From Methylovirgula sp. HY1 (lineage in GTDB: Bacteria > Pseudomonadota > Alphaproteobacteria > Rhizobiales > Beijerinckiaceae), in contig NZ_CP073764.1 of NCBI RefSeq assembly GCF_019343105.1, positions 868,001-932,000 on the forward strand: DNA of 64,000 nucleotides, read 5' to 3'. A program made the position numbers and the translations under genes. Position 1 is the first letter of the stretch. The number at the start of each line of letters is the position of its first letter. The notes beneath the pieces were generated by a model. It did no database searches. It saw nothing but the letters and a program-made list of their open reading frames with translations, and was not told the DNA's origin. Positions 16,973 to 25,937 of the stretch are shown here, in pieces.

Positions 16973-18253
16973 TCAGGCGGCAAGCGCGGCTGCGAGTGCA
17001 TCCATATCGATCGTGTAGCTCGCTCCTCCCTCGCAGCCATGCGGCGGCGTCGGCGCGGCATCAGGATCCGTGAGAATGAGCAACGGCGCCTCAGGCACGC
17101 CGACTTCGCGCACCGGCGTGCCTGGCAATGCGGCAGCGTAACTCCGCGCTTCGTCGCGCGCGGCCTCCGCCTCGAAACGGCGCAGAACCGCGAGCAATCG
17201 ATCGAGGGCGAGATTGTTCATGGCCTTACAAGCGGTCAAAACTCTTTCGACCCGTTGCCGCGAAAGGCGGGCGTCGCCCGGCTCCGCGGGGTCGAGGGTG
17301 GCGAGTGCTTCGAGCGCGGCTCGGAACGCCGGCAACAATGGTTCGGCCAGCCCAGCCCTGCGGTAAAGCGCGGCGAAGCCAGCGCTGGGCCAGTCGCTAA
17401 TCAAGCCTTTGACCCGCGGCAAGGCCACGTCAGCGAGATGCGCCAGGGCAGCCTCGAATAAATTTGTGCTGCCGCTGAGCAGCGCGCGCAGGAGCAGGCT
17501 CGCGGTCAATTGCCCCGACGCCCGCAAATGCGCGACAAGCTGCATCGGACCGCTTTCCACGGCAGGACTCGTCGCCGCGATAATGATATGCGCGTGGTCG
17601 CGCGCTTCGCGCATCACCCGCTCCGCGCGTTGTGGCGAAAGCCAGTCGCAATCGGTGACGAAGGCGCCAAGGGCGGTGGCCGTGGCCGCAACGAGAGCAG
17701 CACGCAGCGCCGCGGGCAAAGGCCTGTGTGTCAGCAGCGCCTCGCGGACCTCGCCGTCGGCGCCGAAGCGCTCGATCATCCTGCGCATTGAGAAAATCGG
17801 TAACTCGACGCTCAAATTGACGGCGAGCGAGATCAGAGCTTCACGGGCGCCGATTTCGGCGATTGCCGCGGCGACAGCGACAGGAAGATTGGGACGAAGC
17901 GCGATCGCCGATTGCGCGATCGGATCGCCGATCGCCGCGCAATCGATCAGCTCCGACTCGGACAGGACCGGCGAACGGCCGAGTACGATCGAAGACACAT
18001 CCGATTGGTCGTCCGCGAGCGCCAAAACGATATGATGCGGGGCATTGGCCGCGCTTGCAAAGCTCTCCGCCAGCGTGCGTCGGACCAAAGGTGATGGATC
18101 GTCGAGAAATTGCGTCAGGATGAGTTCCGCATCGTCGCGCGCCGCCTCGTCGAGGCCGGCGTAAAGATAGGCGCGCGCCAATGCACCCACGCCGGCGGCC
18201 CTTTGGCTGGGCGGCGCAGTCCGCGCCCATTGCTGAAACCGCCGAATGATCAT
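16973..18253 (-). CDS. DUF2336 domain-containing protein (426 aa)
   Basis: Large helical repeat-type protein of the DUF2336 family, widespread in alphaproteobacteria and of unknown function. The start at ATG 18253 (MIIRRFQQWARTAPP) is chosen because relatives begin at this point; 24 further codons upstream are open but unlike the family. Conserved phrases include ARAYLYAGLDEAARDDAELI, DDPSPLVRRTLAESFASA and ALADDQSDVSSIVLGRSPVL, typical HEAT-like helices. The C-terminal 60 residues are less ordered. No signal peptide or membrane segment. Monocistronic. Confidence 0.83.
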   Translation of the reverse strand: MIIRRFQQWARTAPPSQRAAGVGALARAYLYAGLDEAARDDAELILTQFLDDPSPLVRRTLAESFASAANAPHHIVLALADDQSDVSSIVLGRSPVLSESELIDCAAIGDPIAQSAIALRPNLPVAVAAAIAEIGAREALISLAVNLSVELPIFSMRRMIERFGADGEVREALLTHRPLPAALRAALVAATATALGAFVTDCDWLSPQRAERVMREARDHAHIIIAATSPAVESGPMQLVAHLRASGQLTASLLLRALLSGSTNLFEAALAHLADVALPRVKGLISDWPSAGFAALYRRAGLAEPLLPAFRAALEALATLDPAEPGDARLSRQRVERVLTACKAMNNLALDRLLAVLRRFEAEAARDEARSYAAALPGTPVREVGVPEAPLLILTDPDAAPTPPHGCEGGASYTIDMDALAAALAA

Positions 18254-18450
18254 GAATTTATCGAGATCCCACAAACACCGGAATGCACAACGATCCGCCA
18301 GCGCAGACTTGTCTTTGGGGAGCATCGGCGAACATGGTAAATGGACATTTAAGAATGTCCAAAACCGCTTTTTTCATATGATTGTATAGATGCCTGCGGG
18401 TCTGTCCGCCGGCATGAGACATAGGTTTCAGCTCCATCGAGGTCGGGATT

Positions 18451-19170
18451 TTGCCGCGCGCACTGCTTCTCCTCTGTCCTAATCGCGACAAGGATATAGA
18501 GATCGCTCTCGACAGCGGCGTCGATTGTCTCGTTTTCGACCTGACACAAATGGATACCGGCGATTTGCCGCGCGCGCGGCAGCGTATACTTGCCGGGCTT
18601 CGTCAGGCCCGGCAGCGCGCTGAACCTCCGTTTCTCTATGTGCGCATCAACAGCCTGCAAACCGAGCTGGTCGACGCCGATCTCGATGCGATCATGCCCG
18701 GCGGCCCCGACGGCATTGTTCTGCCCCGATCGCAAGGCGGCGCCGACGTCCAGCATCTTTCCGTCAAGCTCTCGGTCCGCGAAGCGGAACACGGGCATAG
18801 CGACGGCGCCACCAAGATCATCGCCATGGTCGCCGGGACCGCGGCGGCGATTTTCGAGATGAGCAGCTATCGCGGCGCGAGCCAGAGGCTCGCCGGATTG
18901 ATTTATGACGGCGCTGAACTCGCGGCGGCGCTCGGCCTAACGGCCGAGGAACAGCCTGCCTGCACCTCGACATTCGCCCTGGCGCGGAGCCTGACGCTTT
19001 TTGCCGCCAGAGCCGCAAATGTCGTGGCAATCGATGCCGCATCCGCGTCCGGCACAGACGATGCCTGCCGAACGGATTGCGAAGCAGCCCGCCGCGCGGG
19101 CTTTTCCGCCAAACTCGCGGTCGACCGCGGCCAAGTCGCAATCATCGATGCCGTCTTCGCGGGCCGGTGA
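18451..19170 (+). CDS. HpcH/HpaI aldolase/citrate lyase beta-like protein
   Basis: TIM-barrel enzyme of the CitE-like family (C-C bond lyases acting on malyl- or citramalyl-CoA type substrates). The 239-residue product shows LDSGVDCLVFDLTQMDTGDL (metal/CoA site region), the Arg-containing YVRINSLQTELVDADLDAIM, and DGIVLPRSQGGADV followed by an LIYDGAELAAALGL stretch. Start TTG at 18451 is the first in-frame start that keeps the family N-terminus (PRALLLLCPNRDKD). It is shorter than full CitE (about 290). The exact substrate is unknown. The next gene, a small unknown, follows 74 bases downstream. Confidence 0.75.
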   Translation: MPRALLLLCPNRDKDIEIALDSGVDCLVFDLTQMDTGDLPRARQRILAGLRQARQRAEPPFLYVRINSLQTELVDADLDAIMPGGPDGIVLPRSQGGADVQHLSVKLSVREAEHGHSDGATKIIAMVAGTAAAIFEMSSYRGASQRLAGLIYDGAELAAALGLTAEEQPACTSTFALARSLTLFAARAANVVAIDAASASGTDDACRTDCEAARRAGFSAKLAVDRGQVAIIDAVFAGR

Positions 19171-19244
19171 TATGGTTTATCAAATTTCTCAAATGAGGCA
19201 TGGCCTTCAGTCCGGATCGGCGCAGGCACTGTCGGGAGCAGATG

Positions 19245-19568
19245 ATGTCGCAACCCTCGGACCTCGGCCTCAGCGCCGTTCGGCTTGAATTTTCGGACGG
19301 ACACGGCGTTATTCTCGTCGAGAAAGAAGACGGTTACACGCTCTTCGATGTCGAACGCTTCTGCTGGCTCAATACGCATTCCATATGGGGGTTGCTTGGC
19401 AGTTTCGTCGGCGCCAGTGAAATGCAGTCATGGCCGTCGCATGAAGCTTTTGAAGCCTGGCGCGCGGAGCCGGACAATGCCGCGCGGCTCGTCGGCCATG
19501 CCGGACGGGTCGAAGTCGATGTCATGGGACCTATCCGGCTCTCGGACAATGCCGGCGCCACATTATAA
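19245..19568 (+). CDS. Hypothetical protein (107 aa)
   Basis: Not recognised. ATG 19245 (or 19242) follows GGGAG. The product contains RLEFSDGHGVILVEKEDGYTLFDVERFCWL, suggesting a small beta-rich soluble domain, then a Trp-containing helical part (GASEMQSWPSHEAFEAWRAE) and an acidic end. No signal peptide. It is co-directional with the CitE-like gene and convergent with the flavin reductase gene. Confidence 0.55.
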   Translation: MSQPSDLGLSAVRLEFSDGHGVILVEKEDGYTLFDVERFCWLNTHSIWGLLGSFVGASEMQSWPSHEAFEAWRAEPDNAARLVGHAGRVEVDVMGPIRLSDNAGATL

Positions 19569-19654
19569 AATGCGGCAAACAGCTTTCACGATCAGGAGCT
19601 TTGGCAGGGTGGCGCTGATCGAAGCACCAATGGCGGCTTATGCCGGAGGCGCGA

Positions 19655-20266
19655 TCACGCCTGTGGCGGCCGCGCCAGTGCGAATAGCTCGTCGACCACC
19701 ACATAATCCATATAGCCGCAGCGCGCGATCGGCTGCATCGCCGCCGTATCGACAATGCCATTCTTGATAAAAACCTCGTCGATATGCACACCGACGACCT
19801 GACCGAAGACGAGATAGTTCTCGGTCGCGGCACCGGTCACGTCCTTGAGCCGAAAGACACCGCTTACTTTGCATTCGAGCGACGCCGGACTCGCGGCGAC
19901 GCGTGGCGGCGCGACGCAACGCGACGGCGCCATGGCAAGTTTTGCAAATGCGAACTCGCTTTCGCCACGCGGCAAGGATGCCGCCGTCGCATTCATCTGT
20001 TCGCGCAGCGCGAATGTCGCCATGTTCCAGACGAATTCGCCACTCTCCTCCGCAAAAGTCACCGAGTCCTTTTTGCCATTCGAGGAAAACACCACCATCG
20101 GCGGTTGATCACAAATGGCATTGAAAAAAGAATAGGGCGCGAGATTGACCGCACCGGCGCGGCTCAGCGTCGAAATCCAGCCGATTGGCCGCGGCGCGAT
20201 CAACGCCTTGAAGGGATCGTGCGGCAAAAGGCTTTTGTCGCGTCCCTGTGGCTCGTAGAAGATCAA
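19655..20266 (-). CDS. Flavin reductase-like (DIM6/NTAB) FMN-binding protein
   Basis: FMN-binding split-barrel oxidoreductase. The 203-residue product has the family opening (KALIAPRPIGWISTLSRAG, VNLAPYSFFNAICDQPPMVV, FSSNGKKDS) and the middle SGEFVWNMATFALREQMNATA, all characteristic of the NTAB-type flavin reductase-like domain that supplies reduced flavin or acts as an NAD(P)H oxidoreductase. It follows the nitroreductase-family gene by 30 bases on the same strand, so the two flavoproteins are probably co-transcribed. Physiological substrate unknown. Confidence 0.85.
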   Translation of the reverse strand: MIFYEPQGRDKSLLPHDPFKALIAPRPIGWISTLSRAGAVNLAPYSFFNAICDQPPMVVFSSNGKKDSVTFAEESGEFVWNMATFALREQMNATAASLPRGESEFAFAKLAMAPSRCVAPPRVAASPASLECKVSGVFRLKDVTGAATENYLVFGQVVGVHIDEVFIKNGIVDTAAMQPIARCGYMDYVVVDELFALARPPQA

Positions 20267-20296
20267 GGCCCCTTCTCCAATGGCTCAGGACATCGC

Positions 20297-20866
20297 TCAG
20301 CCGCCGAATGTGGTGACGATATCGGCGAGCGCCGGGCGCGGGCGATCATCGCGCGGCATCTGGTTGCGGCCAATATGGACGAAGCCCGCGATCTTTTCAT
20401 GCTCAGCCAGACCGAACCGCTCCAATACTTTGCGATCATAAGCATACCATTCTGTCAGCCAGACCGTGGCAAAACCCAATGCATTGGCGGCGACGATCAA
20501 ATTCATGCAGACGGCACCGGCGGTGAGAACCTGCTCCCATTCGGGGATTTTCGGATTTGGGCCGGCGCGCGAAACGACGGCGACGACGAGCGGCGCCAGA
20601 GCGAGCCGCTTGCGCTCTACTCGAAGCTGATCCGGGTCCGGCTCGGGATGCGCGGCGGTGTAGACTTCGGCAATGATTTCGCCGGCGCGGATCCGTCCCT
20701 CGCCCTGAAATACGATAAAACGGAATGGCGCCAGCTTGCCATGATCGGGAACCCGCGATGCCGAAGTCAAAAGCGTCTCGAGTTCTGCGGCCGTCGGTCC
20801 GGGCTCCAGCAAACTGAGGGCCGGGGCCGAGCGGCGCGTCTTCAAAAGGTCGATTGTTGCATTCAT
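20297..20866 (-). CDS. Nitroreductase family protein (YdjA-like)
   Basis: FMN-dependent nitroreductase-fold enzyme, 189 residues. It has the N-terminal LLKTRRSAP motif that holds the flavin phosphate, RVPDHGKLAPFRFIV, the LTAGAVCMNLIVAANALGFA helix and GFVHIG near the end, matching the compact YdjA-like subgroup. ATG 20866 is used because relatives begin about ten residues before the LKTRRS motif. First gene of a two-gene unit with the flavin reductase. Substrate unknown. Confidence 0.85.
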   Translation of the reverse strand: MNATIDLLKTRRSAPALSLLEPGPTAAELETLLTSASRVPDHGKLAPFRFIVFQGEGRIRAGEIIAEVYTAAHPEPDPDQLRVERKRLALAPLVVAVVSRAGPNPKIPEWEQVLTAGAVCMNLIVAANALGFATVWLTEWYAYDRKVLERFGLAEHEKIAGFVHIGRNQMPRDDRPRPALADIVTTFGG

Positions 20867-21326
20867 GATCGCGTCACCCATGCGAAAGAAAAACTGAAAT
20901 TGTCGTGAGCCTGAGATAGACACTGGCCGAGCCGGCGCCGATCAGCATCGGCGTGCGCAAACCGTGCCGCCCCGCGATGCTGTTCTTGCCCTGAGACTCC
21001 CCGGCATGTCACTGTCGGCACAGAGGCGTCGCGCTTTCGAGCCTGCGACAAAGCGACATGAGGCGGTTGCCGCCGTGTCGCGCGGGCATTTCGCCCAATC
21101 ATGGCAATTTTGGATGGAATCGATCCAAAATCGTCGCGATCCTTCCTCATACTATAGCGCAGGATGAAAAAAGCCGATTCGCCTTGTTCCGCATCCCCTA
21201 TTCTACGGGCAAATATTCTGTTTCGGCATCGAAGTTCTCACCGGCCATGATCATGTCGAATTTTCCTTCGAACCTCTGTCCGGTGCCAATTCCCTGCCAA
21301 TGGCCGCAGCCTCGTCACGAGAGTTC
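20867..21326. other. Non-coding gap of 460 bases
   Basis: The interval separates the divergent nitroreductase and exported-protein genes. No convincing gene, hairpin or promoter pair was seen, though it must hold promoters for both directions. Confidence 0.4.
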
Positions 21327-22331
21327 ATGACAAATAATATCCTTTCGCGACGATCACGTGCCGCGCAGACCCTATGCCACGGCGCTTTGTTGGCTCTGTG
21401 TTGCTGTTTTGGTCTTATGGTGGCCGGCACCGTACAGGCACAACCCGCAAAGCAGGCGGCGACCACGGCACCTTTGATTCCGCGCGGTGGCTTCCTCGCG
21501 CAATTGGCGCCGCCGACATCGGGGCGGCCGCAGAGCCTGCTGCTGCTCTCGGCCTTCCTCAGCGCCACGGATACGCAGCCCCTCCGTAGCGGCCTCATCT
21601 GGCGCGTTTATGACGAAAGAGCCGAAGCCGACGGATCGCACAAACTTGTTGCGCAATCGACCAAGCCGACTCCCTCCCTATCCTTGCCGGACGGCACCTA
21701 TATCGTCCATGCGGCGCTGGGCCTCGCCGGCATGACGAAGCGGGTGACGATGGAAGGCCAGCCGATGAGCGCGCGGCTCGTCCTCAATGCCGGAGGCCTG
21801 CGCATCGTCGGCATGCTCGGCAACAAACCGATCAACCCAGCGAAACTCTCGATCTCCATCTATGTGCCGGAACCGGGAAATTCCGAAGCCAAACTCGTTC
21901 TCGCTAATGCGAAATCCGGCGCGATCATCGGCCTCCCGGAAGGCGCCTATCACGTGGTTTCGACGTTGCTGGACACCACGGGCACCGGCTCGCTGACGCA
22001 AGGCGGCATCTCCAACGCGACGAACTCCGTCATCCATGCCGATCTCCACGTGCAAGCCGGCAAATTGACCGATGCGACTTTGCGCCACCGCGCCGCGGTA
22101 ATCACTTTGAAACTCGTCAATGCCCCCGGCAGCGAAGCTTTGGCCAACACGACTTTCACCATATTGACGCCGGGAGGTGACGTGATCCGTGAATTGATCG
22201 GCGCCTTCCCGTCGCTGGTCCTCGCCGCGGGTGAGTATGTCGCGATTGCGCGCCACGACAACAAGACTTATCAGACCGATTTCAAGGTGCAGTCCACGCG
22301 CGATCACGATGTCGAAGTGCTCGCCAAATAG
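21327..22331 (+). CDS. Exported protein of unknown function (334 aa)
   Basis: A signal peptide or anchor spans about residues 10-38 (LCHGALLALCCCFGLMVAGT, cleavage after VQAQ). The mature part is a series of beta-rich repeats: GLIWRVYDERAEADGSHKLV, SLPDGTYIVHAALGLAGMTK, GLPEGAYHVVSTLLDTTG and VLAAGEYVAIARHDNKTYQT share the pattern (P/A)xGxYxV typical of carboxypeptidase-regulatory/transthyretin-like folds. Probably periplasmic or surface-associated. ATG 21327 is preferred over the open frame nine codons upstream on the basis of GAGAG before it. No neighbour suggests a function. Confidence 0.7.
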   Translation: MTNNILSRRSRAAQTLCHGALLALCCCFGLMVAGTVQAQPAKQAATTAPLIPRGGFLAQLAPPTSGRPQSLLLLSAFLSATDTQPLRSGLIWRVYDERAEADGSHKLVAQSTKPTPSLSLPDGTYIVHAALGLAGMTKRVTMEGQPMSARLVLNAGGLRIVGMLGNKPINPAKLSISIYVPEPGNSEAKLVLANAKSGAIIGLPEGAYHVVSTLLDTTGTGSLTQGGISNATNSVIHADLHVQAGKLTDATLRHRAAVITLKLVNAPGSEALANTTFTILTPGGDVIRELIGAFPSLVLAAGEYVAIARHDNKTYQTDFKVQSTRDHDVEVLAK

Positions 22332-22510
22332 GCCGGGCATCGAGCCGGCGGCGGGGATGCTCCCCGTGCCGCCGTCTGGCCGCGATCATATCTTCACAAG
22401 TAGACCTTGATCGATGCCGATGGCAAAGCTAGTCGTTGGCGGACGGCCTCTTCTGTTGCGCGGCGCGGCCGCTCGCAGAGCCGTCGCGAAAGGATCGGAG
22501 TTCGCGGGAG

Positions 22511-22684
22511 ATGAAGAAAGCTTTTTTGTTGTTGTTTCCGAGCGTCATAGCGCTTTGCGTGCCGCTCTATAATTTTTTTGAGCCGCGCCTCTTCGGTTTT
22601 CCGTTCTTCTACTGGTTTCTTTTGCTGCTCATTCCGATCTCGAGCATTTTTACCTTTCTCGCCTATAAGGGGGAGAAACGGTGA
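22511..22684 (+). CDS. DUF3311 small membrane protein
   Basis: A 57-residue protein with two hydrophobic helices (AFLLLFPSVIALCVPLYNFF and FPFFYWFLLLLIPISSIFTF) separated by a short EPRLFG loop, as in DUF3311. Such proteins are encoded just before sodium:solute symporters and are thought to be an accessory subunit, like the YhjB/DUF485 partners of other SSS transporters. Its stop overlaps the GTG start of the symporter by four bases, so translation is coupled. Confidence 0.85.
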   Translation: MKKAFLLLFPSVIALCVPLYNFFEPRLFGFPFFYWFLLLLIPISSIFTFLAYKGEKR

Positions 22685-24231
22685 CCCTCCATCTCAACTG
22701 GACGGCCACTGCCGTCTTCATTTTCTTCTTTCTGCTGGTGACGGTTCTCGGATTCGTTGCAGCGCATTGGCGACGCGGCGATCTTACCGATCTGAATGAA
22801 TGGGGACTCGGTGGCCGCAATTTCGGTCCCTGGATTTCCTGGTTCCTGATCGGCGGCGATCTTTATACGGCCTATACTGTCATTGCCGTGCCAGCCGTCG
22901 TCTATGCGATCGGCGCCTTCGGCTTTTTCGCGGTTCCCTACACGATCATCATCTATCCGCTGCTGTTCATCGCCTTTCCTCGCCTGTGGAATGTCGCCCG
23001 GCGGAAGAATTATCTGACCGCGAGCGACTATCTACTCGGCCGCTATGACAATAGATGGCTCGAACTGGCGGTCGCCTTCACCGGCATTCTCGCGACCATG
23101 CCCTATATCGCGTTGCAGCTCGTCGGAATGGAAAAGGTGATTCAGGCGCTCGGATTTCACGGCGAAGGGCTTTGGAGCCATCTGCCCCTTAGCCTCGCCT
23201 TTCTGATCCTTGCCCTCTACACTTATCGCTCCGGCCTACGCGCGCCGGCGATGATCGCTTTCGTCAAAGACATTATGATTTATATTTTCGTCATCGCGGC
23301 GGTCATCATTGTCCCGATGAAGCTCGGCGGCTATGGCGTCATCTTCGACTCGGCCAAAGCAGCCTTTGCGCAAAAGACCGCGGCCTCGGGCGGCAAAATC
23401 GCGGCGGGCGTGCTTTTGGCGCCGCAGCAGATTTGGCCTTTCATCACCTTGGCTCTCGGCTCCGCCATGGCGCTGTTCATGTATCCGCATTCGATGACCG
23501 CCATTCTCGCAGCCCGCAATGCCCGTTCGATCCGCGTCAATGCGATCGCCCTGCCCGCCTATTCGATCATCCTCGGACTGATCGCACTCATGGGTCTGAT
23601 GGCGCATGCGGCCGGGATCAAAGTGTCGGATCCGCAAAATGCGGTGCCGCAATTGCTGCTCGCCATTTTCCCCGATTGGTTCGTCGGCTTCGCCTTCGCG
23701 GCGATCGCCATCGGCGCTCTGGTGCCGGCCGCCGTGATGTCGATCGGCGCCGCCAACACCTTCACCCGCAATATCTGGAAGCCTTTCATCCATCCGCAGA
23801 TGACGGCGCAGGAAGAAGCCGTGCTCGCCAAGCTGATGTCGCTCGTCGTCAAGCTCGGCGCGCTGGCCTTCATCCTCTTCGTGCCGACCAAATTCGCTCT
23901 CGACCTGCAATTGCTCGGCGGTGTGTGGATGTCGCAGATCTTTCCCGCCATCATATTCGGCCTGTTCACACGCTGGTTCAGCGGCTGGGCGTTGGTTTGC
24001 GGTTGGGCCGTCGGCATGGTGCTGGGCACTGCGCTCGCTTGGACTCCGGCCGCCTGGGTGCCTGTCCATACGCTCTTCGGTTCGGGCATCGCGGTCTATA
24101 ATGGACTGATTGGGCTTGTCGCTAATATTCTGGTCGCCACTTTGCTCTCCGCCGTGCTGCCCAACAAAGCGCATGACGAAACATGTGCCGACGATTACGA
24201 GGATTATGCGAAAAGCGACGCAGCCCCATGA
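22681..24231 (+). CDS. mctP: Sodium:solute symporter, MctP-like monocarboxylate permease
   Basis: Polytopic inner-membrane transporter of the SSS family, 516 residues with about 13 hydrophobic helices. Features include LNEWGLGGRNFGPWISWFLI near the N-terminus, GGDLYTAYTVIAVPAVVYAI, the LALGSAMALFMYPHSMTAIL helix and GALVPAAVMSIGAANTFTRN, close to the rhizobial MctP that imports lactate, pyruvate, propionate and related acids. The acidic C-terminus (ETCADDYEDYAKSDAAP) is cytoplasmic. GTG start at 22681 overlaps the DUF3311 stop. Substrate by family analogy only. Confidence 0.85.
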   Translation: MTLHLNWTATAVFIFFFLLVTVLGFVAAHWRRGDLTDLNEWGLGGRNFGPWISWFLIGGDLYTAYTVIAVPAVVYAIGAFGFFAVPYTIIIYPLLFIAFPRLWNVARRKNYLTASDYLLGRYDNRWLELAVAFTGILATMPYIALQLVGMEKVIQALGFHGEGLWSHLPLSLAFLILALYTYRSGLRAPAMIAFVKDIMIYIFVIAAVIIVPMKLGGYGVIFDSAKAAFAQKTAASGGKIAAGVLLAPQQIWPFITLALGSAMALFMYPHSMTAILAARNARSIRVNAIALPAYSIILGLIALMGLMAHAAGIKVSDPQNAVPQLLLAIFPDWFVGFAFAAIAIGALVPAAVMSIGAANTFTRNIWKPFIHPQMTAQEEAVLAKLMSLVVKLGALAFILFVPTKFALDLQLLGGVWMSQIFPAIIFGLFTRWFSGWALVCGWAVGMVLGTALAWTPAAWVPVHTLFGSGIAVYNGLIGLVANILVATLLSAVLPNKAHDETCADDYEDYAKSDAAP

Positions 24232-24539
24232 AATATCGGCATGCGATGCAAACTTTTCTGACAAGACCATGCGCTGGCGTGGAAGGCGGCTCGCATGCGA
24301 CCGCCTACCCGCTTCGGCGGCCGTAGCGCTCCAATAGCATAACGCCCAACGAGGTCACTGTGGTGCCCTCCAATGGACAGCCAGCAGACATAAAAAATAT
24401 ATATTACCAATCAGAGGCCCCGCCCGTAAATTAATTATATTTTTATTCGACAACCTAATTTTATATTTTATGAATACTACCTTCGATGTTAGTTGAGCGC
24501 GACAACTATAGTCGCCTTTATCACGAAGGATCGAAGTAG
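24232..24539. promoter_or_regulatory. AT-rich intergenic region upstream of Gly-rich exported protein
   Basis: The last 160 of these 308 bases (about 24385-24540) are strikingly AT-rich (ttaattatatttttatt, ttttatattttatg), in contrast to both neighbours. A promoter for the following gene is likely here. No operator palindrome was identified. Confidence 0.4.
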
Positions 24540-24881
24540 ATGAATGGCAAAAAGTTACTCTGTGTCTTTTTTGCCGTGCTTGCTTTGTGCCTCAGCAATC
24601 TGGTTGGGACGGAACCTGCGGCGGCTTGGTGGCGGGGCGGCAATTTCCGCGGCGGCTGGGGCCGAATGGACGGTTATGGGGGTGGTTACGGCGGCGGTTG
24701 CCGGTGGGGCGGCTGTGGCGGCGTTGGAGCCGGAGTTGCCGCAGGCCTGGCGGGCCTCGCCGTCGGCGCCATCGCCGGCGCGGCGATTGGGGCTGCGGCT
24801 GGCGGTGGCCCTCCTCCATATGGCTGCGTTCAGCATCCCAACTATGACCAATGGGGACGTTTTGTCGGCTATTCCTGCTGA
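24540..24881 (+). CDS. Glycine-rich exported protein with glycine-zipper segment (113 aa)
   Basis: Signal peptide at about 1-29 (cleavage after EPAAA). The mature protein starts WWRGGNFRGGWGRMDGYGGG, then has a hydrophobic glycine-zipper stretch (VGAGVAAGLAGLAVGAIAGA, about 62-87) and a short Pro/Cys-containing tail ending RFVGYSC. Glycine-zipper proteins of this kind usually associate with the outer membrane. The ATG follows AAGGA. It is preceded by an unusually AT-rich promoter region and followed, 222 bases on, by a YfdX gene. Function unknown. Confidence 0.7.
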   Translation: MNGKKLLCVFFAVLALCLSNLVGTEPAAAWWRGGNFRGGWGRMDGYGGGYGGGCRWGGCGGVGAGVAAGLAGLAVGAIAGAAIGAAAGGGPPPYGCVQHPNYDQWGRFVGYSC

Positions 24882-25103
24882 AGCGGCGTTGCGAATTCGG
24901 ATCTCCCCGGAGCGAAATCACTTCCAGCAATCATAGCCTCGGCTTCGGCGCATATCGAGCCGCAGATGGTGTTCTAACCTTTCCTCTTCTCGCGCCGCGG
25001 ACGAGGGACCGGCTGCAAAGCGACGGAAAACCGCCGTCTCATCCTTGGAATTGCGTCGCGGCGAAGCTTGCACGCCGCGACAGACGATCAAATGGAGAAA
25101 TTT

Positions 25104-25796
25104 ATGAAAGCGGGATATCGGAATATCCGAGTTTTGGCCTTCATCGTTGCGTCCTCATTCTGCGCGCTGCCGGCGCTGGCCCAGACGAATAGCGATGCCA
25201 AAGCACCAGATGCCAAATCGAACGCGCATCCCAATAGCGCGGCGGTTTTAAAGTTTTCCGAGGATGGCAATGCGGCGCTTCGCGATATCGAGGCGGCACG
25301 CTTGGCAATCTTCACCAGCGACCCCAAAGTCGCCCTCGACTTGATCAAGAACGCGCAAGCTGAAATTGGCAAAGCAGAAAAGGCGGGAGCATCGATGTCC
25401 GCCGGGTCGACCGCGGGGGCCGCTGGCGCTCAGAGCGCGCCCGGGAAAATAGCAATGATCCCGGTCGACGGGCAGCTCGTCGTCGCTGATGATTTCGTGC
25501 CCACCAAGGAGAAGCAGGCGCATATCGCCAATGCCAATAAAAATATTGGGAATGGCGACCATAAGCAGGCGCTGAAGGAGCTGCACCTCGGCGAAGTCGA
25601 GATTATCTACAACCGCTTATGGATGCCGGTGGCGCGCGCCGAGAAACATCTCGATCAGGCGGTCGCGCTGATCGGCGAACAGAAATACTATGAAGCCAAT
25701 CTCGCTCTCAAAGCTATCGGCGGCAGCCTCACCATAGAATCCGTCGCCCTGACGGAAGTGCCGAAAAAGGCGCAAACTGCCAAGAAGGCCGAATAG
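25104..25796 (+). CDS. yfdX: YfdX-family periplasmic protein
   Basis: A 230-residue exported helical protein. Signal peptide about 1-26 (VLAFIVASSFCALPALAQ). Conserved YfdX phrases include FSEDGNAALRDIEAARLAIF, the IPVDGQLVVADDFVPTKEKQ segment and NIGNGDHKQALKELHLGEVE with a C-terminal LALKAIGGSLTIESV. In Escherichia coli YfdX is linked to acid-stress response; here role is unknown. ATG 25104 is chosen because GGAG lies six bases upstream; an in-frame ATG lies 12 bases earlier. Located between the Gly-rich protein and cobS, all on one strand but with gaps above 140 bases. Confidence 0.82.
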   Translation: MKAGYRNIRVLAFIVASSFCALPALAQTNSDAKAPDAKSNAHPNSAAVLKFSEDGNAALRDIEAARLAIFTSDPKVALDLIKNAQAEIGKAEKAGASMSAGSTAGAAGAQSAPGKIAMIPVDGQLVVADDFVPTKEKQAHIANANKNIGNGDHKQALKELHLGEVEIIYNRLWMPVARAEKHLDQAVALIGEQKYYEANLALKAIGGSLTIESVALTEVPKKAQTAKKAE

Positions 25797-25937
25797 CCCG
25801 ACGCGCGGCCGCATCGCGGCTCGACCCGAGAGACGTTGCACGAGCCCACATTGATCGAGGCGAGGAACTCTGATCTCGCTTCGTTTCGGATCGTCGGCTC
25901 TCGACAAATATTCGGACATGCCGCACCATGGGACGTC

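Noticed and set aside
24204-24410. Minus-strand frame of 68 codons in the AT-rich region before the Gly-rich protein
   Set aside because: It crosses the end of mctP, has no ribosome binding site and no coherent protein features.
25797-25937. Cobalamin riboswitch before cobS
   Set aside because: The 141-base leader is too short and no B12-box-like sequence was recognised.
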